Source: Candidatus Woesearchaeota archaeon (GTDB lineage Archaea; Nanobdellota; Nanobdellia; Woesearchaeales; JACPBV01). From it: a stretch of DNA of 10,518 nt. The stretch spans positions 1 to 10,518 of the forward strand of contig JACPBU010000083.1 in assembly GCA_016180165.1 (NCBI GenBank), read 5' to 3'. The position numbers were made by a program, and so were the translations under genes. This document shows, piece after piece, positions 5,663 through 10,518 of the stretch (within the stretch, counting starts at the first letter, position 1; each line of letters starts with the position of its first letter). Under the pieces are notes generated by a model that was not told the DNA's origin, made no database searches, and saw nothing but the letters and a program-made list of their open reading frames with translations.

Positions 5663-5762
5663 TAAAGCCCCGCTCTTCAGAGCGACTCTGAAGGACTAAA
5701 AATGCCGAACGTTAAAACCTCGGGCTTTATCCCGAGGATAGTTTTGCATTTTTTTTACCTTT
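5663..5762 (+). repeat. Structured hairpin repeat, copy 2 (probable terminator)
   Basis: Same layout as 3-107. The first hairpin is CGCTC-TTCA-GAGCG (5671-5684). The inner hairpin CCTCGGG-CTTTAT-CCCGAGG (5718-5737) differs in sequence from copy 1 but is fully paired. The outer stem is AAAAATGC with GCATTTTT plus GAAC with GTTT, one mismatch. Eight T follow (5749-5756). It lies between a plus-strand operon and the next leaderless promoter, where a terminator is expected. An alternative pairing CTTCAGAG/CTCTGAAG (5675-5693) exists only in this copy. Confidence 0.75.
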
Positions 5763-5783
5763 TGGGACTTTTTTACCGCAACC

Positions 5784-5791
5784 TTTTTAAA
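5784..5791 (+). promoter_or_regulatory. TATA box of the 5816 gene
   Basis: TTTTTAAA centred about 28 nt before the ATG at 5816. No Shine-Dalgarno is present, so the transcript is probably leaderless. Confidence 0.65.
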
Positions 5792-5815
5792 CAAATCATT
5801 ACTGTCTAGTGGTAT

Positions 5816-7078
5816 ATGGGTAGCTTCGATGGGGCTTATCGGGGAGGGTATTGCCATGACGGCACACAATTGCCCAGGCAGTATGCTTCAAGTGATGTTG
5901 AATTAGATGCCCTGCTGGGCGGGCCCGGGAAGTATGGCAAGCTGACTATGCGTGAGGACAGGGCTGACCTGTTTGAGCAGTTTCTTGCGCCAAAGGGAGT
6001 CAATATCGAATATGTTCCTGTGGCAAAATCGTATGGGATCGCGATACCTCTTGAGGGAAGGTTTAATATCGCCGGCAGCTCGAATGTTGGAACTGTCATG
6101 GCGCATTCCTACATTGCATTGGATATGAGGGATGTGGGGAAGTTTGTCAGCAAAATAGGGGATTTTGTCGATGCTCAACGGCAATTTATGAAGAACGATG
6201 CTGGAATCGAGCTCCAGCAATATATGGATGAACAGGGGCTTATCCCTTTGCCTTTCAAATTTATCGGTGTTTTTGCCAAGGGTGACCCCGGAATCATGGG
6301 CGTCAGGAAGGCCAATAAGGCTGCATACAAACAGTTAAACTTCCCTTACCCCCTTGTTCCGGAAGACATAGGAGATGCTGCAATCATCTACATCAACGAA
6401 GATGCTTATCAAATGATCAAGGGAGATGTAATCCAGTCTGGGGCAACGGCTGGCGATATCTTTGATAGGGGCATCGCAGAGGAATATGCCCACCTTTTCA
6501 GGGACTCTTTTTCAAGGATTGCCAAGAAGGTGCTTGCAGAGAGGGCTATCCTGCGGGAGGAAAAGGCAACCAAGCAAGACCTTATCAGCGTCTATGGTCG
6601 ATTGGTTGACAAGGCTGTCAAGCCGAGTGAAAAAGCCAGATATCAGAAGGTCATCAAGGCATTGGAGCATGATATTGCAACAATCGAACGATACCGGAAG
6701 AACGCTAAGGAGCAAGCTCCAGAATCATCTCTTGAAACACTCGTTGCTGAACCCGGAGAGGGTGAAAGCTCTTCTGGCAGCGGCCACTACCAGGGAAACT
6801 TTGCTGAAGGGGTGTATCTTGTTGAATCTGGTGAAGGTTCGCAAGAAACTGGGGAAGCATCCCTCATGCCGGGAAAACCTTTTGGCAAATCAGGAGAATC
6901 CAGCATATCATCAACCTATTTAGGCCAATCAGGAGAATCTTCCGGCCAGGAGGGAGCTTCAGGCCAAGGAGGAAGTGCATCTGATGGAGGAGGGAGTGCG
7001 TCAGGTGACGGTGGAGCATCAGGCAGCGAGGGAGGAAGTGGAGATGGCGGATCTGGGGGCGCCACTGGGGGAGAATAA
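5816..7078 (+). CDS. Hypothetical protein with EExxH motif and Gly/Ser-rich tail
   Basis: A 420-residue protein of unknown function. Residues 1-300 look globular. The segment DAAIIYINEDAYQMI (187-201), then DIFDRGIAEEYAHLFRD (214-230), resembles the approach to a zincin HExxH helix, but the first His is replaced by Glu (E222-E223-Y-A-H226). It could be a degenerate, inactive or altered metal site, or a coincidence. A basic helical region (235-300) follows. Residues 313-420 are low-complexity Gly/Ser/Glu with loose repeats such as SGESS and GEGS, then Gly-Ser-Asp runs, certainly disordered and acidic. No signal peptide or membrane helix is seen, so a cytosolic or non-classically exported protein is implied. 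The start is leaderless, supported by the TATA box. Confidence 0.8.
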   Translation: MGSFDGAYRGGYCHDGTQLPRQYASSDVELDALLGGPGKYGKLTMREDRADLFEQFLAPKGVNIEYVPVAKSYGIAIPLEGRFNIAGSSNVGTVMAHSYIALDMRDVGKFVSKIGDFVDAQRQFMKNDAGIELQQYMDEQGLIPLPFKFIGVFAKGDPGIMGVRKANKAAYKQLNFPYPLVPEDIGDAAIIYINEDAYQMIKGDVIQSGATAGDIFDRGIAEEYAHLFRDSFSRIAKKVLAERAILREEKATKQDLISVYGRLVDKAVKPSEKARYQKVIKALEHDIATIERYRKNAKEQAPESSLETLVAEPGEGESSSGSGHYQGNFAEGVYLVESGEGSQETGEASLMPGKPFGKSGESSISSTYLGQSGESSGQEGASGQGGSASDGGGSASGDGGASGSEGGSGDGGSGGATGGE

Positions 7079-7148
7079 ATAAAGAGTAATGGGGAATTAA
7101 TACTCAAGGTGCTGTGTTCTTTGCTATACTGTGTTCTTGGCTGTTTCA

Positions 7149-7955
7149 TCACTCTTTTCTGCCCGTTGTTATGATGGCATGCACCATCTCAAGCATCACC
7201 AGCCTTACTGCCACGAAAAATCCTGCGAGGAAGAAGAACGGCAGCAGGGAAATGAGAATATTTGCTTCTTCAGTCAGAATCACAAGATAGATGGAAGACA
7301 AAGTGATGAGGGCAGCCGATAGAAACACCGGGATCAGCTGATGGGCTTTCTGGAGCGCTGTCTTCCAGAATTGCCGGGGGAATGATCTTAAGGGGTAGGG
7401 GGCAAGGGAAAATGAAATTATGGTCAGGTAAGCGATGAGGGAAATTGCCAATACTGCTATGACTAATGGGAGAAAAGAGCCCTGGTCTATGAGCACCATC
7501 GATGATCTCAGATTCCCTGCAATACTGTTGTAGACAAGGAATAGAGACACTATCGAAATGAAGGCCAGCTTAAGGGCCAGCTGGAATCCCTTCCACTTTT
7601 TCAATCCGAGGATGAGTTTTGCAGAAATGACCCAAAGCAGGCCGTTCATCACCAGAAAAGTGGCTGCAATGCCCACTGCCGCATTCTTGAGGTATGATGA
7701 AGCTTTTTTGTAGCTCTGGAAGACAATATATGCATCCTCTTTGCTGAGGGGCATCTGAACAGCGTCACTAGCCCGGACAGCGTCAAATACACCAATCGCT
7801 TTCCTACCTTCTTCGGTCGCCGGGATAAGCGTGAAAAAAAGGATAACTGCTATTGCGGAAAAGAAAAGCAGCTGAAGGAAGATGAGCCCAATGACTTTGG
7901 CCTTGTTTTTTCTTATCAGCGAGACTGTCCGCTTAACTGACTTCAGGAGGAGCAT
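7149..7955 (-). CDS. Six-helix integral membrane protein
   Basis: A 268-residue protein with a basic cytoplasmic N-terminus (KSVKRTVSLIRKNKAK) and about six hydrophobic segments: 20-44, 91-117, 124-144, 160-184, 206-227 and 231-254. A 45-residue polar loop lies between the first two and probably faces outside. The sequence APYPLRSFPRQFWKTALQKA (185-204) suggests an amphipathic cytoplasmic segment. No transporter signature or catalytic motif is visible, so no function is given. The layout resembles the uncharacterised multi-pass proteins common in small archaeal genomes. The gene converges on the 5816 gene with only 70 bases between stops. Its start is fixed by a TATA box 23-30 nt upstream, implying a leaderless transcript. 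Confidence 0.8.
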   Translation of the reverse strand: MLLLKSVKRTVSLIRKNKAKVIGLIFLQLLFFSAIAVILFFTLIPATEEGRKAIGVFDAVRASDAVQMPLSKEDAYIVFQSYKKASSYLKNAAVGIAATFLVMNGLLWVISAKLILGLKKWKGFQLALKLAFISIVSLFLVYNSIAGNLRSSMVLIDQGSFLPLVIAVLAISLIAYLTIISFSLAPYPLRSFPRQFWKTALQKAHQLIPVFLSAALITLSSIYLVILTEEANILISLLPFFFLAGFFVAVRLVMLEMVHAIITTGRKE

Positions 7956-7977
7956 AAAGCGAACCTGGGCAGGAGGC

Positions 7978-7985
7978 TATTTAAA
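7978..7985 (-). promoter_or_regulatory. TATA box of the membrane protein gene
   Basis: Minus strand TTTAAATA, centred about 26 nt before the ATG at 7955; the transcript is probably leaderless. Confidence 0.75.
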
Positions 7986-8025
7986 TGTTTTGAGAGTGTT
8001 TCGGGTGATCCTTATTTCTGAATTA

Positions 8026-8080
8026 TAGGAAAAGACATTAATATTCGTATATTTTATTGCTAAAGTAATGTCTTTTCCTA
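8026..8080. repeat. Perfect 15-bp inverted repeat
   Basis: TAGGAAAAGACATTA (8026-8040) and TAATGTCTTTTCCTA (8066-8080) around a 25-nt AT-rich loop. It lies between two divergent promoters. It may be a transcription barrier, an operator pair, or the ends of a tiny mobile element. Confidence 0.75.
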
Positions 8081-8084
8081 ATAA

Positions 8085-8135
8085 GCAAGTGACTTTTTGC
8101 AGGTAACAAAAGTTACGATAATTAAAGTCCCTTGC
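8085..8135. repeat. Nested inverted repeat upstream of the pilin-like gene
   Basis: GCAAGTGACTTT (8085-8096) pairs with AAAGTCCCTTGC (8124-8135) at 11 of 12 positions. Inside is the hairpin GTAAC-AAAA-GTTAC (8103-8116). The structure ends 22 nt before the TATA box of the following gene, a reasonable place for an operator. Confidence 0.6.
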
Positions 8136-8157
8136 TATAACCTAAATAATCGAAATG

Positions 8158-8165
8158 TTAATATA
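8158..8165 (+). promoter_or_regulatory. TATA box that decides the start of the pilin-like gene
   Basis: TTAATATA centred 26 nt before the ATG at 8188. The box overlaps the codons after the earlier in-frame ATG (8155), so 8188 is the likely leaderless start. Confidence 0.6.
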
Positions 8166-8187
8166 CAAACCAGTCAGAGCTACACCA

Positions 8188-9285
8188 ATGCTGAAAAGAG
8201 GTGAGATGAGCTCGCAGTGGCTGACTTTTCTTGTTGCTTTAATCATCGTCACTGCGATTGTGCTTTTTGGCTATAATTCCTATTCCTCAATCTCAACGCA
8301 GCAATGCCTTGTCCAGCAGGCTGGGTTTGAGCAACAGCTCAGGCTTGATATGGATACGGCTTTGAGCAATGAGGACAGCTCCGAGAAGAAATCATATGTG
8401 GTGCCCTGCGGAGTCGAGAAACTTTATTTTGTGGACAACGGGAACATAGATCCTTCTGACCCCTTTGTCCAATCGGTGCTTGAGACTTTGCCCCTGATAC
8501 AAGATGCCCTCGAGGATGCAACCGGAAAGAATCTGTTCTTCCTTTCCAATGGGAGGGTTGAGAAGGCAGCAACTGTGGGCAATGTTACTCTTGAGTTTCC
8601 TTACTTCAAATGCTTTGCTGCAAGCAAAGGAAAGGTTGAGATGCTAATCGGAGAGGAGAATGGGACGGCGGTATTGCAGCATACAGAGCCAAAGTTCAAC
8701 TGCGGGGCGACGACATCCCTTGTTACTGTGAATGTTGAAGAAGCCCAAGATGTTTTTTCAAAAGGCCTTGCACCTACTGATCCAGAGCAGGGTGGCAACT
8801 GTGAAGATGATGAGGGCAACACTATCGGGGGGGTCAGCGATCAAGATGAAATAGGAAGTTTTCTAAATCAGGGATGCGGAACGAAAAAGCTCAAAATTCA
8901 TAAGGAGAAGGTGGAAGCGCTCAGGGCAATCAGGGTGGACGAGAAAGGGACAAAGGTAACTCTCCGGTTCAGGGTTGTCCAGGGGGAAGATATTGATGAC
9001 TTTATCTTTTTGGAATATATACCCAAGGTATGCGTTGCAGGCCTCAAGGATCCCAACGAAGGGATGGATGAAGAAGAAAAGGGGAGGCATAAATCCGAAC
9101 AAATATTAAATGAAAATGGGGAATTCTTGACAAAAGATGACCCTCTGCTGATGTGGAGCTTCTCAAAGCTTGGGATGGAAAAAAAGACTGTCCATTACAA
9201 TCTCAAAAAGCCGCTCAGCACCGAATGCCAGCAGTTCATCAAAGGGATTTCGATGTCGCTGGAAGGGAATGGGGTGAGTGGTTGA
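8188..9285 (+). CDS. Pilin-like, membrane-anchored surface protein with class III signal
   Basis: 365 residues from the chosen ATG; an in-frame ATG at 8155 would add 11. The N-terminus MLKRG-EMSSQWLTFL followed by a hydrophobic helix (about 11-29) matches the archaeal class III signal: a short basic head, Gly before the cut, then a Q/E-x-S-x-E/Q-like start. Prepilin peptidase would cut after Gly5 and leave the helix for membrane or filament assembly. The mature domain of about 330 residues is far larger than a normal pilin. It has eight Cys (first at C40, then in VPCGV, FKCFA, FNCGA, GNCED, QGCGT, KVCVA, TECQQ), suggesting disulphides in an exported domain. No pilus ATPase or platform protein is nearby, so it may be a minor pilin, adhesin or other surface protein. 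Confidence 0.75.
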   Translation: MLKRGEMSSQWLTFLVALIIVTAIVLFGYNSYSSISTQQCLVQQAGFEQQLRLDMDTALSNEDSSEKKSYVVPCGVEKLYFVDNGNIDPSDPFVQSVLETLPLIQDALEDATGKNLFFLSNGRVEKAATVGNVTLEFPYFKCFAASKGKVEMLIGEENGTAVLQHTEPKFNCGATTSLVTVNVEEAQDVFSKGLAPTDPEQGGNCEDDEGNTIGGVSDQDEIGSFLNQGCGTKKLKIHKEKVEALRAIRVDEKGTKVTLRFRVVQGEDIDDFIFLEYIPKVCVAGLKDPNEGMDEEEKGRHKSEQILNENGEFLTKDDPLLMWSFSKLGMEKKTVHYNLKKPLSTECQQFIKGISMSLEGNGVSG

Positions 9286-9321
9286 GGGGATGGAGCATAA
9301 CAGCTGAATTTTCTTTATTAT

Positions 9322-9447
9322 CCCTCTCCTTCCCTTTCCCCCTCTCCTTCCCTTTCCCCCTCTCCTTCCCTTTCCCCCTCTCCTTCCCTTTCCCCCTCTC
9401 CTTCCCTTTCCCACTCTCCTTCCCTTTCCCCCTCTCCTTCTCTCTCT
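9322..9447. repeat. 18-bp polypyrimidine minisatellite
   Basis: Unit CCCTCTCCTTCCCTTTCC. Five identical copies run from 9322 to 9411, a sixth has one change (A at 9413), and a seventh (9430-9447) decays into TCTCTCT. The strand is pure pyrimidine apart from that A, so intramolecular triplex (H-DNA) is possible. It lies between the pilin-like gene and the next promoter; no gene is supported in 9286-9528. The minus-strand frame through it (Gly-Lys-Gly-Arg-Arg repeats) is a by-product of the repeat. Confidence 0.9.
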
Positions 9448-9489
9448 TCCCTTTCTTTGCCAGAAATAATCCGGTTTTCTACGCAAGGC

Positions 9490-9497
9490 TTATATAC
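9490..9497 (+). promoter_or_regulatory. TATA box of the 9529 gene
   Basis: TTATATAC predicts transcription start near 9520. A GGGGTGAG Shine-Dalgarno-like site (9518-9525 region) precedes the ATG at 9529 by a few bases. Confidence 0.55.
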
Positions 9498-9528
9498 AAT
9501 CTTAATTTATTGTGGATGGGGTGAGTTA

Positions 9529-9801
9529 ATGAAGTCTTTAATATGGCTTTTTAGCGTGCTCTTGTTAACCCCTCTGGTTTCTGCAGTTCCCGATAATCCA
9601 GTTCCTTTAACCGAATTCTATAAAGCAAATAACTTAAAACTTTCTTTTGGAGTGCAGTCTTCAGGCTGCGGCCAGAATTTTGTCGACAATGGAGAAGATT
9701 CATGGTCTTTCAGCACAAGCTGCACAAAGGACAGCGGCAAGTGGGCTAATTTGGCAAAGAGATTTTGCGTGATTTTTAGACTGACTTCTTCCGACAAATA
9801 G
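9529..9801 (+). CDS. Secreted protein, N-terminal part, cut at the contig junction
   Basis: The frame begins with a classic signal peptide: MKSLIWLF, a Leu-rich core, then LVSA before the likely cut (after A19). The mature part (PDNPVPLTEFYKANNLKLSFG, GCGQNFVDNGEDSWSF) is unrecognised; two Cys (C47, C65) suit an exported protein. Only about residues 1-66 are likely genuine. From about 9726 onward the bases belong to the reverse strand of an ABC exporter gene, so the last 20 or so residues up to the stop at 9799-9801 are an artefact of the join. The true gene would be longer. It may belong with the preceding surface protein gene. Confidence 0.6.
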   Translation: MKSLIWLFSVLLLTPLVSAVPDNPVPLTEFYKANNLKLSFGVQSSGCGQNFVDNGEDSWSFSTSCTKDSGKWANLAKRFCVIFRLTSSDK

Positions 9802-10058
9802 AGCTCCAGCAAGTCATTGACGGCGCCTAAGGCAAAGCGTAGAAGCGCCAGCACGCACAGCGCCAACATGAGGGTGACAAAAAGTGAGCTGTTTTTGGTA
9901 GTGAAGGCCACATCAAACATCACGCGGCTTAAAGCAGGTGGCAGCAGACTTAAGCCAGTGGCTAGGGTGCCAAACAGGATTGCACAAACAAAAGTTCCAA
10001 GGTAAGGTTTAAGAAAGCGATGGAAACGTTTCCAGAGCGAAAATGTCGTGATTGGCAT
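9618..10058 (-). CDS. ABC exporter, N-terminal transmembrane part only (truncated at the junction)
   Basis: Residues 1-111 (10058 to 9726) match the start of an ABCB/MsbA- or HlyB-type exporter membrane domain: FLKPYLGTFVCAILFGTLATGLSLLPPALSRVMFDVAF (first helix about 22-45), a second helix at about 59-80, then LSEEVSLKITQNLFAKLAHLPLSF. In this family that last segment continues with Phe, a basic stretch and a Gly-Glu turn, then four more helices and the ATPase domain. Here it changes abruptly after F111 into unrelated sequence, the reverse strand of the secreted-protein gene, and stops 35 codons later. The substrate cannot be told. It lacks an archaeal TATA box and is divergent from the M42 gene with 51 bases between starts. 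Confidence 0.75.
   Translation of the reverse strand: MPITTFSLWKRFHRFLKPYLGTFVCAILFGTLATGLSLLPPALSRVMFDVAFTTKNSSLFVTLMLALCVLALLRFALGAVNDLLELYLSEEVSLKITQNLFAKLAHLPLSFVQLVLKDHESSPLSTKFWPQPEDCTPKESFKLFAL
9720..9740. other. Probable chimeric contig junction
   Basis: Two unrelated genes on opposite strands both lose their continuations here. Left of it the promoters are archaeal; right of it gene starts are bacterial in style. The exact base is uncertain because a few bases fit both sides. Confidence 0.7.
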
Positions 10059-10100
10059 AGAGCTATTGTACTGATGAAAAGCTTTTCTGACAAATAAAAA

Positions 10101-10104
10101 GGAG
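10101..10104 (+). promoter_or_regulatory. Shine-Dalgarno site of the M42 peptidase
   Basis: GGAG, 5 nt before the ATG at 10110, with no TATA box upstream. This bacterial-style start contrasts with the leaderless genes to the left. Confidence 0.65.
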
Positions 10105-10109
10105 TAAAA

Positions 10110-10518
10110 ATGCAGCTGTTGAAGGAACTTTCTGAGAGTTATGGGGCGCCCGGCTTTGAAGACGAGGTGCGCGCAGTGGTTTTACGCGAAGTCAAAAAAC
10201 TGGCAGATAGTGTAAAAGTCGACCCCTTAGGTAATGTGATTGTGCTCAAAAAAGCTACGCTCAAAGGCAAGCAGCCAGCTAAAAAAGTGATGTTGGCTGG
10301 ACACATGGATGAAATTGGTTTTGTGGTGAGCCATGTCAATAAAGATGGTTTTTTGCGCCTCACTCCGCTGGGTGGCTTTGATCCCAAAACACTCATTGCC
10401 AAGCGCGTGATGGTGCACGGCAAAAAGAAAAAATTTCTTGGCATGATTGGCACCAAGCCCATTCATGTAATGAACGCAGAAGATCGCGCCAAAATGCCGC
10501 AGATGACCGAAATTTTTG
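10110..10518 (+). CDS. M42 family metallo-aminopeptidase, N-terminal part (runs off the window)
   Basis: 136 codons are present and the frame is open at the end of the window. ELSESYGAPGFEDEVRAVV (6-24) and DPLGNVIVLK (38-47) are the usual beginning of M42 peptidases (glutamyl aminopeptidase/FrvX/PepA-like, formerly called endoglucanase M). MLAGHMDEIGFVV (61-73) carries the first zinc ligand His65 and the neighbouring Asp67. KDGFLRLTPLGGFDP (78-92) and the GMIGTKPIHVM region (111-121) are typical of the inserted beta domain. Family members form cytosolic dodecameric tetrahedral particles that trim N-terminal residues from peptides; full length is about 340-360 residues, so the catalytic Glu and remaining ligands lie outside. 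The family occurs in both bacteria and archaea, so lineage is judged from the start signal and the neighbour. Confidence 0.9.
   Translation, partial: MQLLKELSESYGAPGFEDEVRAVVLREVKKLADSVKVDPLGNVIVLKKATLKGKQPAKKVMLAGHMDEIGFVVSHVNKDGFLRLTPLGGFDPKTLIAKRVMVHGKKKKFLGMIGTKPIHVMNAEDRAKMPQMTEIF

Noticed and set aside
9322..9447. Regular repeats considered as a CRISPR array.
   Set aside because: The 18-bp units are contiguous with no spacers, and no cas genes are present.
9163..9486. A minus-strand frame with Gly-Lys-Gly-Arg-Arg repeats.
   Set aside because: The repeats are only the translation of the 18-bp minisatellite, and the rest overlaps the pilin-like gene.

Overview
The window reads as two different genomes joined at about position 9730. 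Positions 1 to about 9726 look archaeal. Almost every gene has an archaeal TATA-like box (TTTAAATA, TTTATATA and similar) centred about 26-28 bases before its ATG with almost no leader. There is a tRNA-Leu gene interrupted by a canonical bulge-helix-bulge intron plus a D-arm insertion, and a membrane-anchored protein with an archaeal class III (prepilin) signal. The many unrecognised small proteins suggest a DPANN-type archaeon, perhaps Woesearchaeota-like; that assignment is inference.

Layout: 1-705 carries no protein gene. It holds a structured hairpin repeat (copy 1), the intron-containing tRNA-Leu(UAA) on the minus strand, and a 310-bp element bounded by long imperfect inverted repeats that contains GC-rich foldable sequence and a perfect 43-bp tandem duplication. 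706-2330 (minus) is a tight operon of three divergent paralogues of unknown function behind one leaderless promoter. 2424-4367 (minus) is a 647-residue protein joining a Pro/Gln-rich tail, two nucleotidyltransferase-fold repeats (only the second with GSx10DxD) and a HEPN-like region with an Rx4H motif, apparently a single-chain relative of MNT-HEPN (MntA-HepT) pairs. A divergent intergenic region separates it from a two-gene plus-strand unit (4664-5616) whose first product has a His-rich N-terminus. Copy 2 of the hairpin repeat follows and probably ends that unit. 5816-7078 encodes a 420-residue protein with an EExxH motif resembling a degenerate zincin site and a long Gly/Ser tail. 7149-7955 (minus) is a six-helix membrane protein. 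8026-8135 holds two strong inverted repeats, 8188-9285 encodes a pilin-like surface protein, and 9322-9447 is an 18-bp polypyrimidine minisatellite. A secreted-protein gene starts at 9529 and is cut off by the junction.

From about 9726 to the end the sequence looks bacterial. It has the N-terminal membrane part of an ABC exporter (minus), cut in its conserved 'LPLSF' segment, and divergently a Shine-Dalgarno-led M42 aminopeptidase that runs off the window. Loss of the rest of two unrelated genes at the same point makes an assembly chimera more likely than a real rearrangement.

No complete known pathway is present. The points most worth following are the MNT-HEPN-like fusion beside three tandem paralogues, the covarying hairpin repeat, the doubly interrupted tRNA, and the inverted-repeat element at 403-712.
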